Assembly: GCA_963820185.1 (NCBI GenBank)
Contig: CAWFYV010000003.1
Coordinates: 248,001 to 312,000 of the forward strand
From: Aquilonibacter sp963820185
GTDB lineage: Bacteria; Vulcanimicrobiota; Vulcanimicrobiia; Vulcanimicrobiales; Vulcanimicrobiaceae
DNA: 64,000 nucleotides
Direction of reading: 5' to 3'
Positions 19,801-25,951 of the stretch are shown here, one piece after another. Both the position numbers and the translations under genes were made by a program. Each line of letters starts with the position of its first letter. Position 1 is the first letter of the stretch. Under the pieces are notes generated by a model. The model did no database searches. It saw only the letters and a program-made list of their open reading frames with translations, and was not told where the DNA came from.

Positions 19801-20297
19801 TCGAGCGTCGATACCGTGATGCCGCGAATCGCGTACGTCGGAGAGGTCTTGAGTGAGTTGAACTGCGATGCGGTGAACGCGTTGATCTGTGCCGCCGTCA
19901 GCCCGGCAACTTGCGCTTGCGAGAGCGCACCGAGTTGTGCTGCCGAAAATGCGGGGACCTGCGCTGTCGTGAACGCGCCGATCTGACTCGCGGTAAAAGC
20001 CGCAAACTGCGCCGTCGTAAAGCCCGCAATCTGGGCTTGACTAAAATAGGTGATCTGCGTCGCGGTAAAATACGGGATCTGCGTGGTCGTGAAGTAACCC
20101 ATCTGCGTTGGGCTGAGTTCGGCGATCTGCGCTTGCGTGAGCGACTGAATGTCGCTCTGCGTCATCGCCTGGATCTGTGCTTGGGTCCACGTCGATGGAT
20201 CGCCGGAGGGCACGACCAGCGGCGACATCGACAGGTGTGACGAGTTGCCACCAGTGGTACCGGTCAGCGCAGGCGAAATGTTTAGCACGGCATACAT
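10815..20297 (-). CDS. Giant octapeptide-repeat protein (3160 residues), probable surface adhesin
   Basis: The frame begins at ATG 20297 with AAGGA in front and ends at a TGA that is probably a frameshift artefact. From about residue 35 to 2690 the protein is an almost unbroken chain of eight-residue units, consensus x-Q-I/V/L-x-x-L/F-T/S-x, for example TQIPYFTA and AQIAGFTT, over 300 copies. Ala, Thr, Ser, Gln, Leu and Ile make up most of it; Cys, Trp and charged residues are rare. A region of about 400 residues follows (12200-11000) with a D-G-N-F-E-D-P start and a jelly-roll-like stretch N-G-S-V-S-Q-T-L-T-N-L-T-P-G-Q-W-Y, as in carbohydrate-binding or DUF642-like domains; octads then resume. 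No classical signal peptide is visible. A repeat solenoid on the cell surface is my inference; I know no named family with certainty. Confidence 0.85.
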   Translation of the reverse strand: MYAVLNISPALTGTTGGNSSHLSMSPLVVPSGDPSTWTQAQIQAMTQSDIQSLTQAQIAELSPTQMGYFTTTQIPYFTATQITYFSQAQIAGFTTAQFAAFTASQIGAFTTAQVPAFSAAQLGALSQAQVAGLTAAQINAFTASQFNSLKTSPTYAIRGITVSTLDQVTIGQISILSTTEVASLTSTQVAGLTAAQFASLSATQLSALPASYISASELGELSGLQATGLTTTQVAAFTSAQIGEISTAAIASLSSTQIGALTATNVVGLTAAQIGALSASQVGNLTSAALSALTAGQWSDLSSAQLAGLTTTQLGAVTTFSGASTIIDGLSNAQLQSLKMSALSTATFDALQPATVATFTTAQLGTATSAQIAGLSSSTIAALSAAQIGALSTATGGGVRGLTAAQIGDLSNAQVTGFTAAQVGVLTSTQLAGFTASQIPALSASAVGGFVAANVTALSATQLGALTTSQIPSFGSAALSALSAGQWSDLSSTQLAALTTTQLSGITTFSGTSTIIDGLSTAQQQSLKLSALPTATFDALQPATVAAFTTTQLAAASSAQIAGLSASDIAAFSPAQIGAISSLLSTTQLGELSSTQVPSLNLAVLTAAQVAAIPAAQIQYLTTTQIGQLTTTNATGLTTAQLGQFSAAQVAAITSGTTSTPAGAISVLTTTQIGALTTTAVTGFTTDQLEELRAQLGGLSSAQLNALTITQLNDITTFGDVSATALAGLNTSLLAGLSTTEIGALTSAQVGALTDAQVEALTPTQVGALSTATGDGVHGLTAAQIGDLSAGQVGGLTAAQIGALTAAQLAGFSTTAVGALSSTQIAALTATNVTGLTSTQLGALSTTQIPSFTAAALSALTASQWGALSSTQIGALTTTQVSGITAFAGASTIIDGFSTAQLQALKLSALPAATFDALQPATVASFTTTQLGTATAAQIQGLSATTIAGLSAAQIGAISATLSAAQLGELSNTQIAGLNLAVLTAAQVGAIPAAQISLLSTTQIGQLTTTNATGLTTAQLGQFSAAQVAAITSGTTSTPAGAISVLTATQAGALTTTAVTGFTTDQLEELRTQLGGLSSAQLNALTITQLNDITAFGDVSATALSGLNTSLLAGLSTTEIGALTAAQVGALTDTQVEALTTTQVGALKTTAGTGVTGLTAEQIGDFSSAQIGALTTAQIGALTATQVAGFSAAQLGVLTNAQVAAFSGAGLNGLSWSALSSGQLGAITATQLGGLTNAPGLTAAVVNTFTPTQLAGFRSLAAIPSSAFAGINPSQLALFTATQFETIGAANAGALTTAQLNALSAAQIAAIGSSGSGFTSSEIAALTSAQTAALTATEIANLTATAVSGFTPAQIAQLTSTQIAAFGANASGFTDVQTAAFQWNDMGPWTTTAIANLTADGISGITPQAFSYLSQAQFGAITATNAAGLSAAQIRAIGGFAWFNTTTDAIAGVTPSTMSEMDTNDIQLMSTALFKELTPQQLGALTSVDQIQCITTTQIAALSASQLQGFSGTQLFDMTYQQIQALPTSLVPTLSATQLQGLLGNLGYFTTSQIAALTTAQIAGLAPVQISYISSVQIPALTTAQLAVLAAAQIQELNLGPLSSTQFKSLSAAQIGALTPSQIQSLTTTQLGWLTSTQISGLTQTQIASFTYSQSEALPTSLLGALNATQVEAFTPYQLGAFTSTEILAISPTSVPALLGSQLQALSGTTFTTLFDNREADFTTSQIQELGNQIANVAPQYVTQAFVAALSLAQIPELNQNQLTEGPGIQYLSPGQVAALSLDQVKANVPLLNTFTTAQIQALTQSQIAYIGSEADAFTASTLGKFTPGQITDLSTWSLQNIPVAAYADLSEAQISAFTPIQWRTIGGGAAGSAAGEMLANNPAFLGSTITDASSIPGLSLAQVAVLQPTQVSALTAPEIQAFSAYQLSAFGFGLLQHLSPSQIADLTPAQLASFAPDQLQALSATQIAALTNAQLQALSLDQIQAFSTAQITDLTPSQISGFLPAQIASLSPAQIASLTPADIFAFAPAQVASLTPQEVSELTPTQIGAFSSSIASLNPAEIASLSSAQLASLTASEISALTSAQIASLSAQQILNLSDAQFVAITNNIGSITPAAFASLPESEINQLSYDQIGQITQQQITAFSGSQINGLAASLFSGITFANFGSLSNAQIAALAPSTIGELTTAQAASFTASQLNAFSAAQLASLTPSDLSAINADVVSGLTPTQVGLLSPAQIAWLSNQQLGALTPEQVVQIAPTVLATLSASQVSSFSGAAFASITPGALSSLSDDQLSGITTAQAPYLTAAQVGALDQEQLSSIGLSILASLAPSALTAIGSVVDSEFSPGFIESLSTGDIAALSDEQVAGLSSSQVAALSGNDIVALAASQIAALGTNIASVSTQLFASLAPTQVAALSAEQIGSLNAIQLALVGESGIASLGSEQVAAISAEQVQAFTPNEVANISNLGALSSATLQSLDESQVASLSSSQLAQLGGAAINSLQPFQFTALTATQTASLTTRQIASLGAESVANLQVASISALSTVQVQALSAAQLNAFSASQLQALSAAQIQAISPAILNQLQPNVIRSLSPSQIQALTAPQIDALSSAQLADITSDLDATADPNDGSIAQLTTGQITSLSQEQLQSLTPDQISSLSATQLQALGTQIAEFSPIQLQSLSASQLVDLTPAQMEALIQPLADLGFQIVPAGTAPYTGGDGAGSDGSIIAGDESSTSGFVVVYNGNGSQNEVLSASTLLSDGNFEDPISGGTTPTASNATPPLQDTGNQTLYATAPGTALPSNEMYILNSPFYGLVGTEQGNGPWYYATDPNNANFAIGYDVTTNEWDFEDTATGARSYGLDDYTYTKVIKTDPNDPDTWSYEDVTVHVPFRTYDGAYSAYQTNFGNAPAEWGPYPVVDAGFTAAPSDGTHTFVNTGDPTQLFGSTGVWNDGGDSTSFAPLDSTSAVVVGGNGSVSQTLTNLTPGQWYSISLSAMTTAFEEAAETSSGLQDLGRAAAAPQTFSVKLDNVTIGTFSTAALTDTSDYAGNQWQEFATAAFLGYSGQHTLTIQGLGPNGSTSSVTISNIQLQQVSPIGTVSEPPGGISSLAPGQIAALPPIDVIADNDDDLQQLNQQQFQALTTQKLSYFFGASIHRFTTTQLGW
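12220..20190 (-). repeat. Array of eight-codon (24-nt) repeats encoding the octad solenoid
   Basis: On the plus strand the array appears as CTGCGCC- or CTGCGTC-like words recurring about every 24 bases. They encode the Gln of each octad on the minus strand. Conserved positions within a unit are Gln, an aliphatic residue next to it, Leu or Phe four residues after the Gln, then Thr or Ser. Occasional longer inserts (for example TTTFSGASTIIDGLS-like segments) interrupt the period and are themselves repeated at long range. Confidence 0.9.
16800..19700 (-). repeat. Higher-order tandem repeats of 567 and 1134 nt inside the giant gene
   Basis: Matching landmarks recur at fixed distances. The segment coding G-V-x-G-L-T-A-x-Q-I-G-D has its CACGCC/AACGCC core at 16833, 17967 and 19101, exactly 1134 bases apart each time. 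The CTCCTCGAG landmark (L-E-E-L-R) is at 17091 and 18225, also 1134 apart. The S-T-I-I-D-G segment is at 17611, 18745 and 19312, that is 1134 then 567 apart. Copies differ at scattered bases but keep frame (378 or 189 codons), so they arose by in-frame duplication and then diverged. Confidence 0.85.
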
Positions 20298-20597
20298 CCT
20301 TGTTCACGACGCAAAAGCAAAATAAACGCGACCGAAGAGGCCCGTCTGCACTTTGCAATAGGAACACTAGGGATCGCCTAGACGTCCCCGCTTATCGCCG
20401 ATGAAGTTTGCGCTTTATCACGTCCATGTGAAAAGACTTGTGCGTGACACCCGCTCAACGGCATCCATTGCCGTGCAAACCCTTTGAAACCGTATTCCCA
20501 CCGTGTGGAATAGTCCGAGGGTATCATCACCGGGCATGAACGTCAAGGGAGTGTAAAGTGGTCCTTTAGGACTAGGCGCCGCTCGGGGCGCAGGTCC
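20298..20597. other. Intergenic region upstream of giant gene
   Basis: This 300-base stretch has no credible gene. It holds the ribosome site of the giant gene (AAGGA), the candidate promoter above, a short hairpin ACGGCA-N4-TGCCGT around 20460-20476 and the perfect inverted repeat GTCCTTTAGGAC at 20561-20572. I looked for a cyclic-di-GMP (GEMM) or cobalamin riboswitch consensus in the leader and did not find one. Confidence 0.5.
20518..20546 (-). promoter_or_regulatory. Candidate sigma70-type promoter of the giant gene
   Basis: On the minus strand TTGACG (20546-20541) is followed after 17 bases by TACCCT (20523-20518). This would give a leader of about 210 bases before the ATG at 20297. The -10 match is weak, so this is only a candidate. 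Confidence 0.35.
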
Positions 20598-21092
20598 TTA
20601 CGGCGGGTTGCCGGACCGCCACGTCGCCCCGTCAGCGTATTTAACGTAGATGACGGTGCCATCTATGGTGGAGTGCTGACCGGCGTAGTAGAGATTGAGG
20701 GCGTCATCGATTTGGCCCTTAAACGGACGGCACTCCTTCTTGGTTCCATTGATCGCGACGCCCGGCGAAAACGTGCCCGCGATCGTCAGCTCATCCTTAC
20801 CAACGGTATCGCCGACCGTGTCGACATACCAGAACCGAAATTCGACCGCGGTCGCAGTTTGCTGCGAGACATTGGTGAACGCGGCGCACTCGTACGGTGG
20901 ATCGAGTACCTCAGGGAGATAGTTGTTGTTTGCGAAGACGCCGTTGTCGTAGTACTGCACGGTATTGAGCGCGTATATGCTGTCGATCTGGATGCCCGAC
21001 GCAACGTTCTGCACTGCGACGCCGTGGAAGACGTCGGTCCGTGTGAAGATACGGGACGTCATGATCAGCGCGAGCAGTGGTTGCAGGATCAT
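20598..21092 (-). CDS. Hypothetical protein, possibly exported
   Basis: Up to 164 residues, not recognised. The N-terminus MILQPLLALIMTSRIFTR is short and hydrophobic but not a convincing signal peptide. The rest is rich in beta-type segments (AVEFRFWYVDTVGD, LTIAGTFSPGVAI) and has two cysteines (C-A-A-F and K-K-E-C-R-P-F) that could pair. The gene faces the DUF5996 gene with only 14 bases between the first ATGs. The real start may therefore be the second Met at 21062, which would leave room for a ribosome site and promoter. Confidence 0.6.
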   Translation of the reverse strand: MILQPLLALIMTSRIFTRTDVFHGVAVQNVASGIQIDSIYALNTVQYYDNGVFANNNYLPEVLDPPYECAAFTNVSQQTATAVEFRFWYVDTVGDTVGKDELTIAGTFSPGVAINGTKKECRPFKGQIDDALNLYYAGQHSTIDGTVIYVKYADGATWRSGNPP

Positions 21093-21106
21093 GCTATCCT
21101 TTCCAT

Positions 21107-22054
21107 ATGTCGCATCCTATGCTTGCTCCGCTGCCCTACGCAGACTGGAAGCCGACGCTGACCACGTTGCACCTGATGAGCCAGATCGTCGGTAAGATTC
21201 GCCTCGGCCACGTGCCGTACCGCTCGCACTGGTGGAACGTGACCCTCCAACCTACCGCCCGCGGGCTCACGACCGGCCGCATGCGCAACGGCACGACCTT
21301 CTTCCAGATCGACTTCGATTTCGTCGACCATCAGGTCGTCGTGCGCGCACACACCGCGCACGAGCCGGCGGTCATTCCGTTGCACGACGGGCTCAGCGTC
21401 GCCGAATTCTATGAAACAATCATGAAGACGCTGGCCGCGTTCGGCATCAAGACCAAGATCGTCGGCAAGCCCTACGGGATGGGCGTGGAGACGCGCTTTA
21501 GCGCCGACCGCGAACACGCGTCCTACGACAACGTGATGGTGCGCCGCTGGTGGGAGATCGTGCTGTGGACCGCCGACGTCTTCGATCAATATGCCAGCGA
21601 GTTCATCGGCAAAGAGAGTCCCGCGCAGCTCTTCTGGCATAGCTTCGATCTCGCGCTTGCACGCTATTCGGGCCGGCCCACGAACCGGCCGCCGAGCCAG
21701 AATCCGGTCGAACAAGAGGCGTACTCGCAAGAAGTCATCGCCGTCGGCTTTTGGCCGGGCGACGAGAACGTCAAGGCTCCGACGTACTACACCTACACCG
21801 CACCCGAACCGCCGACATTGACCGCAATGCCGCTCGCGCCGAAAGGTGCGCTATGGGTGCCGTCGGGCTCCGGACACGAGGGCGTCGTGCCGTACGACAC
21901 GATTCGCACCTCCGCCGATCCGCGCGCCGCGCTGCTCGCCTTCGTGCACGCGGGTTTTGAGGCCGGATCGAAAGCCGCGCAATGGCCGGCGATGCAACCG
22001 CATCTGCCCTATTGTGACGACCTCTACTGCGCTGACGCGAAAGCGGCTTCTTAG
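21107..22054 (+). CDS. DUF5996 family protein
   Basis: 315 residues with the features I associate with DUF5996: an N-terminal W-K-P-T-L-T-T-L-H-L-M-S-Q-I-V-G-K-I-R segment, H-W-W-N-V-T-L, F-x-I-D-F-D-F-V-D-H, and a C-terminal G-F-W-P-G with Y-Y-T-Y. The biochemical role of the family is unknown. Soluble, with no signal peptide. I chose ATG 21107 over an in-frame upstream codon because the protein similarity begins here. Its stop overlaps the convergent methyltransferase gene by four bases. Confidence 0.8.
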   Translation: MSHPMLAPLPYADWKPTLTTLHLMSQIVGKIRLGHVPYRSHWWNVTLQPTARGLTTGRMRNGTTFFQIDFDFVDHQVVVRAHTAHEPAVIPLHDGLSVAEFYETIMKTLAAFGIKTKIVGKPYGMGVETRFSADREHASYDNVMVRRWWEIVLWTADVFDQYASEFIGKESPAQLFWHSFDLALARYSGRPTNRPPSQNPVEQEAYSQEVIAVGFWPGDENVKAPTYYTYTAPEPPTLTAMPLAPKGALWVPSGSGHEGVVPYDTIRTSADPRAALLAFVHAGFEAGSKAAQWPAMQPHLPYCDDLYCADAKAAS

Positions 22055-22866
22055 ATCACGCCCCGCATGCGATCCGCGAAGCGCGCTAGCTGGTCGGATG
22101 CGATCGCCACAAAGTTTGTATACTCGAAGTACTCTTCGTAACGCAGGTAGTTGAGCGTGTACAGGCCGTCGCGCTTGAGCACGAACACGCGGTAACCGTT
22201 CGCTTCGAGTAACATGTACGCCGCGCGGAGGGTATCGCCGGCGAGTTGCCAGGCGCGATTGTACTCGAACTGCACGACGCCAACGCCGCGCGCAGCGAGC
22301 GTCTCGCCTGCACCGCGCAGCACTTGCAAATCGTAGCCTTCGGCATCGATCTTCAGCAGATCGATGCGCGTCCAGACGGCTTCGCGCAACGCCGTGTCCA
22401 GCGTCGTCACCGTGACCGTGCGCGTCGTGCCCTGCGTGCGCATGAAATCAGCCACGAGCGTACTGCCGCGACCTGCATTCGGCTCCTCGAAAAACGCCAG
22501 CGCTCCCGGCGCGCCGCCCAAGGCTACATTGAAGAGCGTGATGCGCGGTTCGCCACGGAAGCGGCCTTCGAGCGCGTCAAACGCGCTGCGCGACGGCTCG
22601 AACGCGAGTGCCGCAAACGTGCGACCGTGCATGCTCTCCTGCACCATGCCAAGCCAGTCCCCAATATTTGCGCCGACGTCGATGAAGCGGTCACCATATG
22701 CAGCGACACGCTCGACCAGCCAACGCTCCCCACTCTCGAGTGCGTCCGGGCTCTCGGCGAGGTGATACTTGATCACGCAGCGGCACTGATTGCGCACCGC
22801 GACCGCAAAACGTACCGCGAGCGGTGACTTCGCGGCCAGCCGTTGCAGGCCGTCGAGCAGGTTCAT
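22051..22866 (-). CDS. FkbM family methyltransferase
   Basis: 271 residues starting MNLLDGLQRLAAKSPLAVRF. It shows the FkbM pattern: D-R-F-I-D-V-G-A-N-I-G-D-W (SAM-binding motif I), A-F-E-P-S-R-S-A-F, the V-x-x-T-T-L-D segment and W-T-R-I-D-L-L-K-I-D-A-E-G-Y-D-L-Q-V-L-R-G-A, the family signature. Members O-methylate sugars or lipid-linked glycans. The start overlaps the stop of the amidase-like gene by four bases, so both are probably involved in cell-envelope chemistry from one transcript. Confidence 0.88.
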   Translation of the reverse strand: MNLLDGLQRLAAKSPLAVRFAVAVRNQCRCVIKYHLAESPDALESGERWLVERVAAYGDRFIDVGANIGDWLGMVQESMHGRTFAALAFEPSRSAFDALEGRFRGEPRITLFNVALGGAPGALAFFEEPNAGRGSTLVADFMRTQGTTRTVTVTTLDTALREAVWTRIDLLKIDAEGYDLQVLRGAGETLAARGVGVVQFEYNRAWQLAGDTLRAAYMLLEANGYRVFVLKRDGLYTLNYLRYEEYFEYTNFVAIASDQLARFADRMRGVI

Positions 22867-23441
22867 CCGCGGCACCGCGCGCGTAGCGTGTCGCCCGCGA
22901 CGCGGGCGTCGTTCTCCGTGAGCGGCAACGGGCCAGGCGAAAGACGCGCGATATCCCAACGCTCGTCATCGCTGCCCGCACCGAAGTAGCCGTCGACAAT
23001 TGCCGCTTCGGCGTGGGTCATCACGTGCTCGACATCGAGCGGAATCTTGTAAGCACGCGCGACCGCCGCGGTAACCGTGCACAGCGCAGCAACGGCCTCA
23101 TCGACCATCGGAAACGCGCCGAAGTCATCGGGTCGCGCATCGCGCATCCCCATGATCGCGATGCCCGCAGCATAGCTGTTGCGGCCGGCCGTGTGCGCGG
23201 CGTACGGCGCATCGCCATCGCGCACATCGCGCATGTTGGCGCGCAGGTCCTGGGTTTGCACCACGAGCGTCACGTTATCCGCGATCGCGATGCAAAAATG
23301 ATATGCGGGATACACGCTTTCGTAATCACCTGCCGACCAGTGCAGATAGATCCGTTCGAGCCGGCCGGGCGCAAACTGCGGATGCCAGAGGGCAATTGGC
23401 GCGTGGGGGAACGCATCAAAGCGCGCGAATGGAGCGGCCAT
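22863..23441 (-). CDS. Amidase_2 / peptidoglycan-recognition-like N-acetylmuramoyl amidase
   Basis: 192 residues. The sequence R-I-Y-L-H-W-S-A-G-D-Y then P-A-Y-H-F-C-I-A-I, and near the end V-M-T-H-A-E-A-A-I-V-D-G-Y-F-G followed by E-R-W-D-I-A-R-L, matches zinc amidases that cut the bond between MurNAc and L-Ala. The three zinc ligand positions (His, His, and a late residue in the R-W-D segment) are present by eye. No export signal is visible from ATG 23441, and the same frame is open upstream. The ATG shares the palindrome CATG with the divergent dacB start. Confidence 0.7.
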   Translation of the reverse strand: MAAPFARFDAFPHAPIALWHPQFAPGRLERIYLHWSAGDYESVYPAYHFCIAIADNVTLVVQTQDLRANMRDVRDGDAPYAAHTAGRNSYAAGIAIMGMRDARPDDFGAFPMVDEAVAALCTVTAAVARAYKIPLDVEHVMTHAEAAIVDGYFGAGSDDERWDIARLSPGPLPLTENDARVAGDTLRARCRG

Positions 23442-24750
23442 GCTCGCGCTTTTCGCGCTTCTTCTTCCTGCCCCGCTTTTCGAAGCGCCGACGTTGCGTG
23501 GTGCCAGCGTCACCGCGTACGTGGTCTCGGCGCAGACCGGCGAGGTGGTCTACGCTCGCGATCCGGATGCGGCAATGATCCCGGCGTCGACGATCAAACT
23601 GCTCGTCGGCTCCGCGTCACTCGACACGCTCGGAACCCCCTTCAGCTTCACGACGACGCTTGCGACCGATGGCAACGCACTCTATCTGCAGGGAAGCGGC
23701 GATCCGCTGCTGCAGCCGCACGACTTTGACGATGCGGCGCGTACGCTCGCAACGCTGAGCCTGACGCGCTTTAGCGCACTCGATGGCGATACCGGAGCGG
23801 GACGCGACCACTATCCTGACGGCTGGCAAGTCGACGATCTCGCCTACGACTACGCCGCTCCGCCAAACATGCTCTCGATCGATGAGAACGCGCTGCACAT
23901 CTCCGTGCATCCGGCCGCGGTCGGCGCGCCGCCGACGCTCACCGTTGTTCCGCAGACGAGCGCCGTGACCGTCCTCAACGAGGCGACGACGGGCGCAGCG
24001 CATTCCGACGATACAACCGACGTGCGCTTGAGCTGGCGCGCGCCTGCAACGCTCATCGTCACGGGGAGCGTTCCCATCGACGAGAGCAATGATGAACTCG
24101 ACGCGGCGATGCTCGATCCATCGCAGGCAACGCTCGAGCTCGTGTCTGCTGCGCTCTCGAGCGGCGGGATCACGTTTGCGTCCGCACCGCACCTCGTGCA
24201 GACACCGGCCGGCGCACGCGTCGTGTGGACGCATCGGTCGCCGGCGCTGCCGGAACTTCTACGCGAGATGTGGCAGCCGAGCAACAATCTACTCGCCGAA
24301 TCGCTGCTGGACGCGCTCGCGCCGACGCGTGACGCGGCACTCGTGCGCGAACGCACCTGGCTCCAATCGATCGGCATCGATCCCTCAACTACCACGCTGG
24401 CCGACGGCAGTGGCCTCTCCGCCTACGACCGCATCAGCGCGCGCGATCTGGTCGCAATCCTCGCGCACGAGTGGAATGGCCCCAATCGCGCGGTCGTGCT
24501 TGCCGGGCTTCCGGTCGCAGGGCAGAGTGGCACGCTCGCAAAGGTGTTCACCGCGCCGCCGCTCGCCGGCAACGTCATCGCAAAGACCGGCACGAGCAAT
24601 CACACGCGCACGCTCGCCGGCTATCTGCAGACGCCGCACGGCACGCTGGTCTTCGCGTTATTGATCAATGACTGGATGGATACCGGCCCGCGCGCAAGCG
24701 CGGATTTGCGCGCCTTTCAATCCACCTTCTTGGAGGCATTCTTCGAATGA
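23440..24750 (+). CDS. dacB: D-alanyl-D-alanine carboxypeptidase/endopeptidase (PBP4-type)
   Basis: 436 residues with a short signal peptide (MLALFALLLPAPLFEA). All three penicillin-binding signatures are present: S-T-I-K at residues 50-53, S-N-N in PSNNLLAESLLDAL, and K-T-G-T in AKTGTSNHTRTL. Between them lies the long insertion typical of the PBP4/DacB class. It trims or cleaves peptidoglycan cross-links in the periplasm. GGAG lies five bases before the ATG. It overlaps the next gene by four bases (ATGA). Confidence 0.92.
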   Translation: MLALFALLLPAPLFEAPTLRGASVTAYVVSAQTGEVVYARDPDAAMIPASTIKLLVGSASLDTLGTPFSFTTTLATDGNALYLQGSGDPLLQPHDFDDAARTLATLSLTRFSALDGDTGAGRDHYPDGWQVDDLAYDYAAPPNMLSIDENALHISVHPAAVGAPPTLTVVPQTSAVTVLNEATTGAAHSDDTTDVRLSWRAPATLIVTGSVPIDESNDELDAAMLDPSQATLELVSAALSSGGITFASAPHLVQTPAGARVVWTHRSPALPELLREMWQPSNNLLAESLLDALAPTRDAALVRERTWLQSIGIDPSTTTLADGSGLSAYDRISARDLVAILAHEWNGPNRAVVLAGLPVAGQSGTLAKVFTAPPLAGNVIAKTGTSNHTRTLAGYLQTPHGTLVFALLINDWMDTGPRASADLRAFQSTFLEAFFE

Positions 24751-25913
24751 ACTCGCCACACGCAACTGACACGTCGTCGCTGCGCAAACTCACGTCGATC
24801 GACGACCTCCGTGCGCTGGCGCAGCGCCGTGTGCCCAAGGTGTTCTTTCAATACGCCGATCACGGCTCGTACACGCAACAAACCTTACGCGCCAATCACG
24901 AGGATCTGCAAGAACTCGCACTGCGTCAGCGTATCGGCATCGACATGGGCACGCGCGATCTCACGACGACGATCGCGGGCGAACCCTCGGCGCTTCCCTT
25001 CGCCTTCGCGCCGATTGGGCTGTGCGGCATGCAACACGGCGACGGTGAGATCCTCGCCTGTCGCGCTGCGCACGCGGCGGGCATTCAGTTCACGCTCAGC
25101 ACGATGTCGATTTGCTCGATCGAGGACGTTGCGCAGGCCGTCGAGCGACCGTTTTGGTTTCAGCTCTACGTGATGCGCGACCGGGGCTTCGTGCGCGATC
25201 TCATCGCGCGTGCCGCTGCAGCCAAGTGCAGCGCGCTGATGGTGACGATGGATCTCACGATGCTCGGGCAACGCCACCGCGATGTCAAGAACGGTCTTGC
25301 GGTGCCTCCGGAGATCACGTTTGCGAACGTGCTCGACGTTGCCAGCAAACCGTATTGGGGGCTCTCGGTGTTGCGTGGCAAACGCAAGACGTTCGGCAAC
25401 CTCGCGGGCCACATTTCGGGGATGGAAAGTGTGACCTCGCTTGCAACCTGGGTCAGCGCGCAGTTCGATCCGACGTTGAGCTGGCGCGATCTCGAGTGGA
25501 TCCGCGACCTGTGGCCCGGGCGGATCATCATCAAGGGCGTGATGGATCCAAACGATGCCCGCATCGCTGCGCAGACCGGCGCGAGCGCAATCGTGGTCAG
25601 CAATCACGGCGGCCGTCAGCTCGACGGCGCGCCTTCGAGCATCTCGGCGCTGCCCGCGATCGTCGAGGCGGTAGGTGGCGAGGTCGAAGTGCTGATGGAT
25701 AGCGGCATCCGGACCGGGCAGGACGTGCTGCGCGCACTCGCGCTCGGTGCGCGCGGCGTGCTGCTGGGCCGTGCCTACATCTATGGGCTCGGCGCAGCGG
25801 GCGAGGCCGGCGTCGCGCGGTCGATCGAGATCATCCGCAATGAGCTCGATATCGCGATGGGGTTGACCGCCACAGGCAGCGTGCGCGAGGTGCGCCCGGA
25901 CGTACTCGCCTGA
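24747..25913 (+). CDS. FMN-dependent alpha-hydroxy-acid oxidizing protein (LldD/glycolate-oxidase family)
   Basis: 388 residues of the (S)-2-hydroxy-acid oxidase TIM barrel. Seen are the N-terminal D-L-R-A-L-A-Q-R-R-V-P-K-V-F-F-Q-Y segment, F-A-P-I-G-L-C-G-M, Q-L-Y-V-M-R-D-R for FMN binding, I-I-I-K-G-V-M with the flavin lysine, and the catalytic S-N-H-G-G-R-Q-L-D-G. L-lactate dehydrogenase is the likeliest activity, but glycolate or mandelate cannot be ruled out. It is translationally coupled to dacB, an unusual partner. Confidence 0.9.
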   Translation: MNSPHATDTSSLRKLTSIDDLRALAQRRVPKVFFQYADHGSYTQQTLRANHEDLQELALRQRIGIDMGTRDLTTTIAGEPSALPFAFAPIGLCGMQHGDGEILACRAAHAAGIQFTLSTMSICSIEDVAQAVERPFWFQLYVMRDRGFVRDLIARAAAAKCSALMVTMDLTMLGQRHRDVKNGLAVPPEITFANVLDVASKPYWGLSVLRGKRKTFGNLAGHISGMESVTSLATWVSAQFDPTLSWRDLEWIRDLWPGRIIIKGVMDPNDARIAAQTGASAIVVSNHGGRQLDGAPSSISALPAIVEAVGGEVEVLMDSGIRTGQDVLRALALGARGVLLGRAYIYGLGAAGEAGVARSIEIIRNELDIAMGLTATGSVREVRPDVLA

Positions 25914-25951
25914 AGCATCCGCAGCGGCGCGAGCGGCGTTTACATAGATGT

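Noticed and set aside
12220..20190. Relationship of the octad array to ice-nucleation proteins
   Set aside because: Those also have an eight/sixteen-residue period, but their A-G-Y-G-S-T and T-x-T motifs and Tyr ladder are absent here; only the period is shared.
10815..20297. 24-base periodic repeats that could look like a CRISPR or satellite array
   Set aside because: The period is an exact multiple of three, there is one long open frame, and substitutions preserve the octad; repeats have no unique spacers of constant size.
20298..20520. Riboswitch in the leader of the giant gene
   Set aside because: A TCACGCACA word recalls the cyclic-di-GMP GEMM start, but the GAAA tetraloop helix and the downstream GGGACGCAAAGCC-like core are missing.
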